From Mariniflexile sp. AS56 (GTDB lineage Bacteria > Bacteroidota > Bacteroidia > Flavobacteriales > Flavobacteriaceae): a stretch of 64,000 nt of DNA. Position 1 is the first letter of the stretch, and every line of letters starts with the position of its first letter. The notes beneath the pieces were generated by a model. The model worked only from the letters and a program-made list of their open reading frames with translations. It was not told the origin of the DNA and ran no database searches. The DNA lies in NCBI RefSeq assembly GCF_030552475.1, contig NZ_JAUPED010000007.1, positions 186,001 to 250,000 of the forward strand. Reading direction: 5' to 3'. The position numbers were made by a program, and so were the translations under genes. Positions 25,443-33,769 of the stretch are shown here, piece after piece.

Positions 25443-27656
25443 TTACAAGTTCTTATTTGGAGTTCTACCTAATACAAAATGAAGTGTACCTCCTTCTAAA
25501 ATTTGTTCATGAGTTATAGTGAATTTATTATAAGCCTTCCCGTTTAAAGTAATAGCCTGTACATAACAATTCTCTTCTGATTGATTTTCGGTAGTTATTA
25601 CAAACTGTTTCCCGTTTTCCAATTGAATAGTCGCTTCTTCAACAAAAGGAGATGTTAAACTATAAACACCATCAGCGGGATTTATGGGATACATTCCAAC
25701 AGATGAAAACACCAACCATGCCGACATTTGCCCACAATCTTCATTTCCACAATAGCCATCAGGTTTAGTGCTGTATTGCGTATTTATAATTCTACGTACC
25801 ATTTCTTGTGTTTTCCAAGGTTGCCCAACATTATTATATAAGTACGAAACATGGTGACTTGGTTCATTACCATGTGCATATTGGCCAATCATACCTGTGC
25901 TGAAAATGGGTAATTTATCTTCGGCGGTAGGGTAATATGTAAACATAGAATCTAACTTTGTGGTAAATTGTTGCTTTCCAAGAGTATTTATTAAGCCATC
26001 CATGTCTTGCGGTACAAACCAGAAATATTGCCATGCATTGCTTTCGCAAAATTCTCTGGTATATGCTTTTGCTGAAAATGAACTTTCAAACACACCCGCT
26101 TCACTTTTTGGGCGAAAGAAGGTCGATTTAGAATCGTATAAGTTTTTCCAATTATTGGCTCTTTTTGAAAATGTTTGTTGGATATCATTTTCACCTAAAG
26201 CTCCTGCCAATTGTGCAATACACCAATCGTTATACGCATATTCTAAGGTTTTTGAAACGGACCAACTTTCGCCTTCTTCAGATGTTGGTACGTAGCCTAA
26301 TTTCATATAAGTATCTATTTGTCTACCCTTTTCTGTTGCAGATGCTACACAAGCTTCTAAAGCCTTTTTAGCGTCCAAAGGAATGCCTTTAAAATAAGCA
26401 TCTACAATTACAGGAACCGCATGGTAGCCAATCATCATATTGGTTTCGTTTCCTGCTAACGACCATACGGGTAATAAGCCTGTTTCATCATAATGTGATA
26501 AAAACGACTTGATCATATCTCCAGTTTCTTTAGGTGCTAAAATAGTATACAATGGGTGAGTGGCTCTAAAAGTGTCCCAAAGTGAAAAGGTATCGTATTT
26601 ATTATAGCCTTCTGCTTTATGAACTACTCCATCGGCGCCTTTGTAATTTCCATCGACATCACTGTGTAACGAGGGTGTTAAAAAAACATGGTACAAATTG
26701 GTGTAAAACAATTCTTTTTGTGCCTTTGTACCTTTAATTTTAATTTTAGAAAGATAGGTTTCCCAGGTGTGTTCTGTATCTTGAACGGTTTGCTCAAAAT
26801 TCCAATGCGGTAATTCAGCCTTTAAATTTTTGCGTGCTCCTGCTATACTGGCTGATGATAATGCCACTTTTACTTGTATCTTATCTTGCTCCTGTGTTTT
26901 ATAATGGGCTACAATGCGCGTGAATTTCCCATTTATTATGGTAGTGTTTTTTTCTTCTGAATTTTCAAACAGTAGTGCCTTATCAAAAGGTTTTGAGAAT
27001 TTCATCACGAAATAGACACGCTGATCTGATGCCCAACCTTTAGATTTTCGATATCCCGAAATGGTTTGATCATCTTCTATGGTTATTTGAGTGTCTACAG
27101 GGGCATCCCAATTTAAACTATAGCCTAAATCAAGAATGATTTGGCTTTTTTCATCTTCTGGAAATGTATATTGATGAAACCCAACACGAGATGTCGTGGT
27201 TAATTCTGCTTTTATACCTGAACTTAACAAATCTACGGAGTAATATCCAGGGCTTGCTTTTTCACGATCGTGTGAGAATTTTGAGTAGGGGCGGTAACGA
27301 CCTTCAGGTGTTAGGCTTTCTGTAAACTTACTATTCAATGGCATCACCAATAAATCGTACATATCGCCTGCACCCGTGCCAGAAAGGTGTGTATGACTAA
27401 AACCAGCTATGGTAGAATCTGGGTAAAAATAACCCGCAATCCTATCCCAACCTGGTAATCCATTATCCGGACTTAATTGCACCATACCAAATGGTACAAC
27501 CGCACCTGGATAGGTGTTTCCTGGGCCATCGGTTCCGGTAAACGTATTCACATAACTGGTTAGTTTCTCTGTGGAGGCTACGTTTTTATCCGTTTTACTT
27601 TCTTTACAGGAAATAATCCCCAAACATACTAGTAATAAATAACTGTAATATTTCAT
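25443..27656 (-). CDS. GH92 alpha-mannosidase-family protein, lipoprotein (copy 1)
   Basis: A 737-residue exported enzyme with lipoprotein signal MKYYSYLLLVCLGIISC. The GH92 beta-sandwich is at about 32-290 (YVNTFTGTDGPGNTYPGA, GFSHTHLSGTGAGD) and the (alpha/alpha)6 domain follows to the end. Hallmarks are E404 in AGNETNMMIG, equivalent to the general acid of characterised exo-alpha-1,2-mannosidases, GNEPSHHVSYL near 596-606, and GNEDCGQMSAW (637-647) with the putative base aspartate. GH92 enzymes are Ca-dependent inverting exo-alpha-mannosidases used on N-glycans. It is the last gene of the array, followed by the terminator at 25334. Of the three GH92 proteins here it has the most canonical motifs; linkage specificity is not readable. 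Confidence 0.93.
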   Translation of the reverse strand: MKYYSYLLLVCLGIISCKESKTDKNVASTEKLTSYVNTFTGTDGPGNTYPGAVVPFGMVQLSPDNGLPGWDRIAGYFYPDSTIAGFSHTHLSGTGAGDMYDLLVMPLNSKFTESLTPEGRYRPYSKFSHDREKASPGYYSVDLLSSGIKAELTTTSRVGFHQYTFPEDEKSQIILDLGYSLNWDAPVDTQITIEDDQTISGYRKSKGWASDQRVYFVMKFSKPFDKALLFENSEEKNTTIINGKFTRIVAHYKTQEQDKIQVKVALSSASIAGARKNLKAELPHWNFEQTVQDTEHTWETYLSKIKIKGTKAQKELFYTNLYHVFLTPSLHSDVDGNYKGADGVVHKAEGYNKYDTFSLWDTFRATHPLYTILAPKETGDMIKSFLSHYDETGLLPVWSLAGNETNMMIGYHAVPVIVDAYFKGIPLDAKKALEACVASATEKGRQIDTYMKLGYVPTSEEGESWSVSKTLEYAYNDWCIAQLAGALGENDIQQTFSKRANNWKNLYDSKSTFFRPKSEAGVFESSFSAKAYTREFCESNAWQYFWFVPQDMDGLINTLGKQQFTTKLDSMFTYYPTAEDKLPIFSTGMIGQYAHGNEPSHHVSYLYNNVGQPWKTQEMVRRIINTQYSTKPDGYCGNEDCGQMSAWLVFSSVGMYPINPADGVYSLTSPFVEEATIQLENGKQFVITTENQSEENCYVQAITLNGKAYNKFTITHEQILEGGTLHFVLGRTPNKNL

Positions 27657-29321
27657 TTATTTCGTTCTTAATTTATTCACTTTAAGATCTGCATAATTTG
27701 CAATATGTCTTTTATAGTCTTGTGTATATAGCGTTGCAATGGTACTGTATTTTTCTGCAAGCTTGTTGTAGTCCTTCCAAGCCTTATCATAGGCCTTAAT
27801 CCACTTTTGAACTTCTTTAGTATCGCCTTTACTTACCGCATTATCCATATAGACAAGTGTTCTATATATATTATACAACTTCAAACCGTATTCCGATGAC
27901 CCTATAGCGTGACTTTTAGTTTCTTTATTTTGCCAATGAATTGATTTAGCCAACTTCACAATTTTTTTCCATTTTGTGATAGATTCATCTTTTTGATCTA
28001 AGTTTCTTTGATGCTCTAAATCACCTTTAACTACCATTGGCCAAGCAATTCCTTGGTCTCTGGTCCACCATGGATTCATATCTCTATACGTACTGTTTCT
28101 GCCTCTTACTACGGCTTCCGCAGAAAGCAAACATAATTTCCTGAATTTTGCAACGTCATCACCTTTTAAATGTAAACGCTCTGTGGCATATCTGTTAAAA
28201 ATAAACGCTTCACTCTTATCTATATTTTGTCCCCATTGTGCCACAACCCAAGAGTTTAAATCGCACCACAATTCGTCTTTTATATATGGGCCATCCCATC
28301 CACCACCACGAGACCATGTCCAAACACCTGCATATAATTCAGGCTTCGTATCAACAAACTCTTGAATACTGTTAATTTGATCTTCTGGCATCCTCGCATG
28401 CTCCTCAAAACCATCTATAACACCATTAGCAATATAATTAGGGTAAGCGCCTTTACCTTCGTATTCACGAGCAGATTGCACTTCAATAATTTGGCGGTGA
28501 CGCCCTTGACCAATGACTTTGCTAAACTCGTTTGATCTATGAAAATCACCTTCACAATGTTTGATACTTATAATTAAGTTGTCGTGTGGTTCTACCGCGT
28601 TACTTACTGCCAAATAATCATCCATATCTCTATCAAACGCTCCCCAAGTACGAAAAATAAGTTGTTTATCTCTTTTCTCGCAAATCTCTTCTTTTAAGAT
28701 ATTTATTAAAGGAATAATTGTTTTCTTCGGATTTGTTTTATCCTCAATAGCTCCCAGGTGATAGGGTGCATCGTGCAAATAGGTTTCACCAATACGAACT
28801 ACCAATCCATCCAAATCAGGAAACTGATCGAACATTTCATTAATTTGAGCACGAATTAATTTTTCGGTTAAAGCATCATTAGGATTACCAAAAGTTTTTT
28901 CAATATGGTATTTCTCAATCAATCTTTTAGGAAATAAAACAAGATCAGACATCGCATAAATAGCCATATCTTCAGCTTTACAAGCTGCATGCATTTGTTT
29001 TATTTGCGCTGCTTTTTCATCTACCCATTTACGATCTTCAGAACCTTTAGGCAAAATATCTGCATCAACGGATTCCCAGTTTATAGCTAATGCGGGCGAT
29101 TCAAAAAGAAAATACACTTTTCCATTATATCCCATTTCTTTAATAACCGCTGGGTTGTTGTATTTAGAATCATACGGAGTCTCACCTGGATTGTGATGTA
29201 CCATATCTAAAATTAAAGGCGCATTCTGGTTCTGACTTATCAGTTTTGCACCCATAATACTAAAAAAAACTAAAATGGATAGCACTAATTGATTACTTAA
29301 ATTTGATTTATTTATCTTCAT
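27657..29321 (-). CDS. Secreted protein of unassigned family, possible TIM-barrel glycoside hydrolase
   Basis: A 554-residue protein with an N-terminal hydrophobic signal (about 10-29). I cannot assign a family. Features suggest a (beta/alpha)8 hydrolase: LVVRIGETYLHDAPYHLG (173-190) with acidic E179, LIFRTWGAFDRDMDD (221-235), IIEVQSAREYEGKGAYPNYI (278-297) with E280 and E286, and VWTWSRGGGWDGPY (333-346). The layout recalls GH67/GH115-type uronidases and GH20 barrels only loosely. Its stop codon abuts GH92 copy 1, and it follows a GH20 gene after 10 bp, so it shares the locus. The position among exo-enzymes makes a debranching glycosidase plausible, which is inference. Confidence 0.6.
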   Translation of the reverse strand: MKINKSNLSNQLVLSILVFFSIMGAKLISQNQNAPLILDMVHHNPGETPYDSKYNNPAVIKEMGYNGKVYFLFESPALAINWESVDADILPKGSEDRKWVDEKAAQIKQMHAACKAEDMAIYAMSDLVLFPKRLIEKYHIEKTFGNPNDALTEKLIRAQINEMFDQFPDLDGLVVRIGETYLHDAPYHLGAIEDKTNPKKTIIPLINILKEEICEKRDKQLIFRTWGAFDRDMDDYLAVSNAVEPHDNLIISIKHCEGDFHRSNEFSKVIGQGRHRQIIEVQSAREYEGKGAYPNYIANGVIDGFEEHARMPEDQINSIQEFVDTKPELYAGVWTWSRGGGWDGPYIKDELWCDLNSWVVAQWGQNIDKSEAFIFNRYATERLHLKGDDVAKFRKLCLLSAEAVVRGRNSTYRDMNPWWTRDQGIAWPMVVKGDLEHQRNLDQKDESITKWKKIVKLAKSIHWQNKETKSHAIGSSEYGLKLYNIYRTLVYMDNAVSKGDTKEVQKWIKAYDKAWKDYNKLAEKYSTIATLYTQDYKRHIANYADLKVNKLRTK

Positions 29322-29331
29322 TATCTATTGC

Positions 29332-31635
29332 TTAAAAACGTGTAACCGAACCACTCATTGGGGTTAACTCTTCACCTTGTATGGCATACTTAACTTCTAT
29401 GACTCTTGGTTTATCGCTTGGTCTGTATTTAATGGTTATAGGGTGCCATCCTTGTTTTAAAGCTGCTTTTCCATAACTCTTTCTAGGTCCGTGCCATCCA
29501 CTATTATCAACTATCACTTCATCACCAATAAATAATAAATCTCCACCATCAGAACGTGTTTCAAATTCATAAATGGCGTCTTTATTAGCCTTAAAATAAC
29601 CTTGGTAAATGATTGAGAAATTCTTTTCATCTTTAAAATCTCCCAATGCAATTGTATCTACTTTAGTAAAGTTAGATGTGGAGGGCGTTTTAAGATCTTC
29701 TACCTTTTTAAATTTCCCTTTGATAATCCACCTTTTTAAGCCTGTTTCTACTGGATTCACTTCTATAGGGGTTATATAGTTTTTTTGAATAACCTTGGTT
29801 GTTTTTAGGTCGTTAAATTTTTCGCCACGATAGGCACGGGCTTTAATAGTAATGGTGTCGTTTACTAGAAAAGGAGCTTCATATTTTATAGTTTCTTTTG
29901 TTGGAATACTGCCGTCTAAAGAATAATAAATATCTACACCCTCAAGTGGATAAGCTAATTTTAAAGAGACTTCGGTATTATCAACAAAAGCGATGTCTTT
30001 TTGAAGACCTTCTACCGCAGGGATGTAATAATACACATCAAGAACATCTAATCGGTCATACTGTTTTTCTACTCTTTTATTGAATGATTCAAAATCGCGT
30101 TCTTGATCGACCCATGCATTTTCTGCAACGGCTAACATTCTAGGAAACGCTTGATATTGCAAACGCTTAAAACTAGGAATCCATTCAGACCATAAATTGG
30201 CTTGAATTCCTAAAACGTGTTCAGCTTCTGCATCTGTGAAATCTTCGGGAATAGGTTCATAATTGTAAACACCTTCTAGAGTGTTTCCTTCGTTTAAGTA
30301 ATCGAAATAATATGCAGCTGTTGTAGTCACTACAATATCATTTCCATTGGCTGCGGCTTTTTTTGGTGCATCTGGTGCCCAGTTTCTCCACCACATAACG
30401 TTGGCTTCTTTGGTTAATCCACCTCTTACAATTTCATCCCAACCCATAAATTGTTTCCCTTTAGATTGTAAAAATTGTTCGATGTCTCTATTGAAATGCG
30501 ATTGTAATTCGTGTTCGTCTTTAAGATTATGCTCTTTGATGGCTTTTTGACAATGTGGGCATTTTTCCCAAGATTTTATGTTGACTTCATCACCTCCAAT
30601 ATGAACGTACTTAGCAGGAAATAATTCCACAACTTCACTCAGTACATTTTTCATAAAATCATAGGTTGTTTCTTTTCCTAAACAAGTTGGGTAAGTAAAA
30701 ACAGTATCCCAACCTGATTCTTCATTACAAGATAGAAAAGGATAATTATCTATTGCCGATTTAAAATGACCTGGCATATCTATTTCAGGAATCACAGTGA
30801 TGCATCTAGCATCGGCATACGATACAATTTCTTTAATTTGATCTTGGGTGAAAAAGCCACCATATTTACGTTCGCCATCAATGGTCTTAAAGTTAGATTC
30901 GTCTATAGTATAAAGCTTATTTTCTTTTGCTCTATCCATACAAATGGTGTCTTGATTGTTTGGTGTTCTCCAAGCTCCTTTTTCTGTTAATAAAGGGTAT
31001 TTCTTTATTTCAATACGCCAACCTTGGTCATCGGTTAAATGCATATGATAGGTATTTAACTTGAACAGAGCCATGTAATCTAAAAAGTCTTTTACCTCAT
31101 TTATATTAAAAAAATGACGACTAAAATCCATATGCATGCCGCGCCACTCAAAACGAGGCGCATCTTCCACCATGGCACATGGTACAAACCAATCGGTATT
31201 TGTTTTTTCTTTACTCTCAATTTCATTTGGCAATAACTGGCGAATGGTTTGAACGGCATTAAAAAAACCACGTTCTTCTGAAGCTTTTATGTTAATTGAT
31301 GTTGGGTTTATATCTAATTTATAAGCACCTTCTTTTAAACCTTCCACGGTTTCAAAAACAACTGCATCATCAAGCTTTGTATTTGAAACTTGTAAATTGT
31401 AACCTGCTGCATTTTTAAATAAACCTATTAAATAATTTGCTGCTTTTTGATGACTCTCATCATTAAGTATAATTTTTGTACTAGATTCAAACTGAAATGA
31501 ACTTTCTTTTAATTGAAAACTCAAGGGTTTAGGTAGTAATGAGATTTGCTCTTGTTTAAAAGTAGGTTTTGTTTGCGAGCATGACACCAAAAGCAATGTT
31601 ACTAATAGAAATGTAATATGTTTTTTCATAATCAT
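29332..31635 (-). CDS. GH20 beta-N-acetylhexosaminidase with PA14-like C-terminal domain, lipoprotein
   Basis: A 767-residue exported enzyme; MIMKKHITFLLVTLLLVSC is a lipoprotein signal. The GH20b domain is at about 30-160, and the catalytic barrel at about 163-520 contains FEWRGMHMDFSRHFF, HLTDDQGWRIEIKKYP and the catalytic pair D349-E350 in VHIGGDE. A chitobiase-type Fn3-like segment (about 555-640) and a PA14-like domain (about 645-755, with YEFETRSDGGDLLFIGDE) follow. GH20 enzymes remove terminal beta-GlcNAc or beta-GalNAc by substrate-assisted catalysis; the Asp orients the acetamido group. It overlaps the next gene's stop by 4 bp. The PA14-like module, absent in the second GH20 here, may bind glycan. 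Confidence 0.94.
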   Translation of the reverse strand: MIMKKHITFLLVTLLLVSCSQTKPTFKQEQISLLPKPLSFQLKESSFQFESSTKIILNDESHQKAANYLIGLFKNAAGYNLQVSNTKLDDAVVFETVEGLKEGAYKLDINPTSINIKASEERGFFNAVQTIRQLLPNEIESKEKTNTDWFVPCAMVEDAPRFEWRGMHMDFSRHFFNINEVKDFLDYMALFKLNTYHMHLTDDQGWRIEIKKYPLLTEKGAWRTPNNQDTICMDRAKENKLYTIDESNFKTIDGERKYGGFFTQDQIKEIVSYADARCITVIPEIDMPGHFKSAIDNYPFLSCNEESGWDTVFTYPTCLGKETTYDFMKNVLSEVVELFPAKYVHIGGDEVNIKSWEKCPHCQKAIKEHNLKDEHELQSHFNRDIEQFLQSKGKQFMGWDEIVRGGLTKEANVMWWRNWAPDAPKKAAANGNDIVVTTTAAYYFDYLNEGNTLEGVYNYEPIPEDFTDAEAEHVLGIQANLWSEWIPSFKRLQYQAFPRMLAVAENAWVDQERDFESFNKRVEKQYDRLDVLDVYYYIPAVEGLQKDIAFVDNTEVSLKLAYPLEGVDIYYSLDGSIPTKETIKYEAPFLVNDTITIKARAYRGEKFNDLKTTKVIQKNYITPIEVNPVETGLKRWIIKGKFKKVEDLKTPSTSNFTKVDTIALGDFKDEKNFSIIYQGYFKANKDAIYEFETRSDGGDLLFIGDEVIVDNSGWHGPRKSYGKAALKQGWHPITIKYRPSDKPRVIEVKYAIQGEELTPMSGSVTRF

Positions 31636-33740
31636 CTTTTTATATTCTTTTTCATGTTTTCTTCAACAGCTTTATCAAAAGCTATTGTTATAGATTCGGT
31701 TAGTTTTGCTTTTTTAATCCAATCACCATCACCGTAAATCCCTGATTTTGTATAATCGAATGGTTTAAAGTTTATTTTTTTGAAATTTGCTTTCCGCTCA
31801 AATTTGAAATCGAAATTTGAAGCATCCTTAAAATAAGGATCCCCTATGATACTATTATTATCATGTCCCAATTGTTGCCAAACTTTAAATGTTTTACCAT
31901 TGAAATTGTAAGTGCCAAGACTCGTATTCCAATACAAATTAGTATCCATTTTAGCTATAACCTTGTCCCAAGCGCCTTTTAGCAACATGCCTTCTTTAAA
32001 AATAACAATATTATTTGTAAAAGTGAATGATGTGTGTGCCTCTGCTATGGTACACTGCATCTGATACTTTTTAGCAAAGGCCAAAATGTTATTCTGTATT
32101 AGATTTTCCTTACCATAATTTTGTTGAAATCCCCCCGTTTTGGTATTGTATACTACATTGTTTTTAAAAACAATTCCTGTAGAACCTTCATCGGCATACA
32201 TACCCCAACCTCCGTAGGAATACGCATGAATATCATGAATCACATTATTTTCAATACGGGTTCCTTCAGATTCTCCAAGCGTATAAATACCAGCCATGTC
32301 GCTTAACAAATCCCATCCTATGTGATGAATATGGTTATAAGCTATAGTATTTCGTTTTGCAAGACTTGGTGCATACCCCCAAACCCAACCCACAGAGATA
32401 CCTGTGTAATAGAAATTACCAATATCATTATGGGTTACTTTATTATCTGAACTATGCCCAACCCATATTCCTACTGCAGCAGGAAACTCTTTGCCACCAG
32501 ACTGTATAATATTGTTATGAATATTTATATTGTGAGTATGTTCTTTGCCTTCTAAAGCCTTAAAATCTCCCAAATAAATACCACCACCTCCCAAATTGTG
32601 CAAATAGGTGTTTTCTACAAAAGCATTACTACAACCTTTACCAAACCACAAGGCATGCTGTCCTGTCTTTGAAATTTCACAATGAGAAAATGTTATATTT
32701 TTTGCTCCTTCTAAATAAATAGCTGCATTTAATTTTGCCGCTGCTTGGTTGGGTTCTGAACCCGATTTCGGGATTTCGTAATGACAATACTCAAAACCTA
32801 AACCTTCAAAACGAATGTATTCTACATATTTATTTTGAATAGCACTTCCTTTTATACTTATTAATTGTTGCAATACGGGGGCTATTACCGTACTGTTATC
32901 TGGAGATTCATTGGGTTGTGGTACATAGTACAAAATTCCCTTTTGATTTAAAAACCATTCACCAGGGGTATCTAAAGCTCCTTTATAATTTTCAAAAACA
33001 ATGCGTCCACCTTTCTTTATTTCGTTCCAAGGTTTCATACCTTTTCCTGATGTTGTAATTGATAAACTATCAGTATCAATAGCATCGATGTGCCTTAAGG
33101 TGTAATCCCATTTGTGATAGGCTTTGAACCTTACTTCTTCAATTTCATCCTTGGTGATATCTACTAAAGCCGCGAACATATTTTTATCAAAAAATAATTT
33201 TTGTTGTGCCTTTGGAGCGACCTTACCAGGGCCTTTTTCCCAGATGTGTTGTTGCACAGAATCTATTTCCAAAAAACCACTATTAGGTGTTCGAGCTAAA
33301 ACGGCTCTTTTACCATTTACATATAATTGATCAAATTGCCATTTGTAATAAGCGCTTTCTGGAATTTTAACTTCCCAAACACCTTTTTCATTGACTGAAA
33401 ATCCAGTAATTATTTTTCCGCCACTAAAAGTTGGTTTGGCATTTTTAGCGGCTTTATAGGTGATGGGGGAATTTTTGGTCCCACCATCTTCTGGAAATAA
33501 TTCCAAAGGTTCTTTCATCGTATAATAACCTTCCTCTACAATTACCGTATAAGCATGTTGTTTTTTTGATAAGGTTTTATGCTGGCGTATGGCATCGCGA
33601 GCAGCCGTTAATGTTGCTAAAGGAGCTTCTTTTGTTCCTGGGTTTATATCATTCCCTATGGGCGAAACATGAAAATACTGTTGTGCATTTAACGATAAAC
33701 TACAACAAAAAAGCAAGCTTAATATATAAATAACCCTCAT
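31632..33740 (-). CDS. Secreted right-handed beta-helix protein, GH141-like
   Basis: A 702-residue protein; the start at 33740 gives the signal peptide MRVIYILSLLFCCSLSLNAQ. An upstream ATG at 33785 adds 15 charged residues and overlaps the previous gene. YFHVSPIGNDINPGTKEAPL then TLTAARDAIR is the typical opening of GH141 and related beta-helix enzymes, followed by pectate-lyase-like coils with repeated N-N-x-I and H-N-x-I turns (about 330-590). The founding GH141 member is an alpha-L-fucosidase from a rhamnogalacturonan II locus; others act on xylan. With four GH29/GH95 genes nearby a fucosidase role fits, but the family also contains unrelated activities. It overlaps the GH20 gene by 4 bp. 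Confidence 0.7.
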   Translation of the reverse strand: MRVIYILSLLFCCSLSLNAQQYFHVSPIGNDINPGTKEAPLATLTAARDAIRQHKTLSKKQHAYTVIVEEGYYTMKEPLELFPEDGGTKNSPITYKAAKNAKPTFSGGKIITGFSVNEKGVWEVKIPESAYYKWQFDQLYVNGKRAVLARTPNSGFLEIDSVQQHIWEKGPGKVAPKAQQKLFFDKNMFAALVDITKDEIEEVRFKAYHKWDYTLRHIDAIDTDSLSITTSGKGMKPWNEIKKGGRIVFENYKGALDTPGEWFLNQKGILYYVPQPNESPDNSTVIAPVLQQLISIKGSAIQNKYVEYIRFEGLGFEYCHYEIPKSGSEPNQAAAKLNAAIYLEGAKNITFSHCEISKTGQHALWFGKGCSNAFVENTYLHNLGGGGIYLGDFKALEGKEHTHNINIHNNIIQSGGKEFPAAVGIWVGHSSDNKVTHNDIGNFYYTGISVGWVWGYAPSLAKRNTIAYNHIHHIGWDLLSDMAGIYTLGESEGTRIENNVIHDIHAYSYGGWGMYADEGSTGIVFKNNVVYNTKTGGFQQNYGKENLIQNNILAFAKKYQMQCTIAEAHTSFTFTNNIVIFKEGMLLKGAWDKVIAKMDTNLYWNTSLGTYNFNGKTFKVWQQLGHDNNSIIGDPYFKDASNFDFKFERKANFKKINFKPFDYTKSGIYGDGDWIKKAKLTESITIAFDKAVEENMKKNIKR

Positions 33741-33769
33741 CAATATTTTTATTCTTTTAGAACCTTTAA

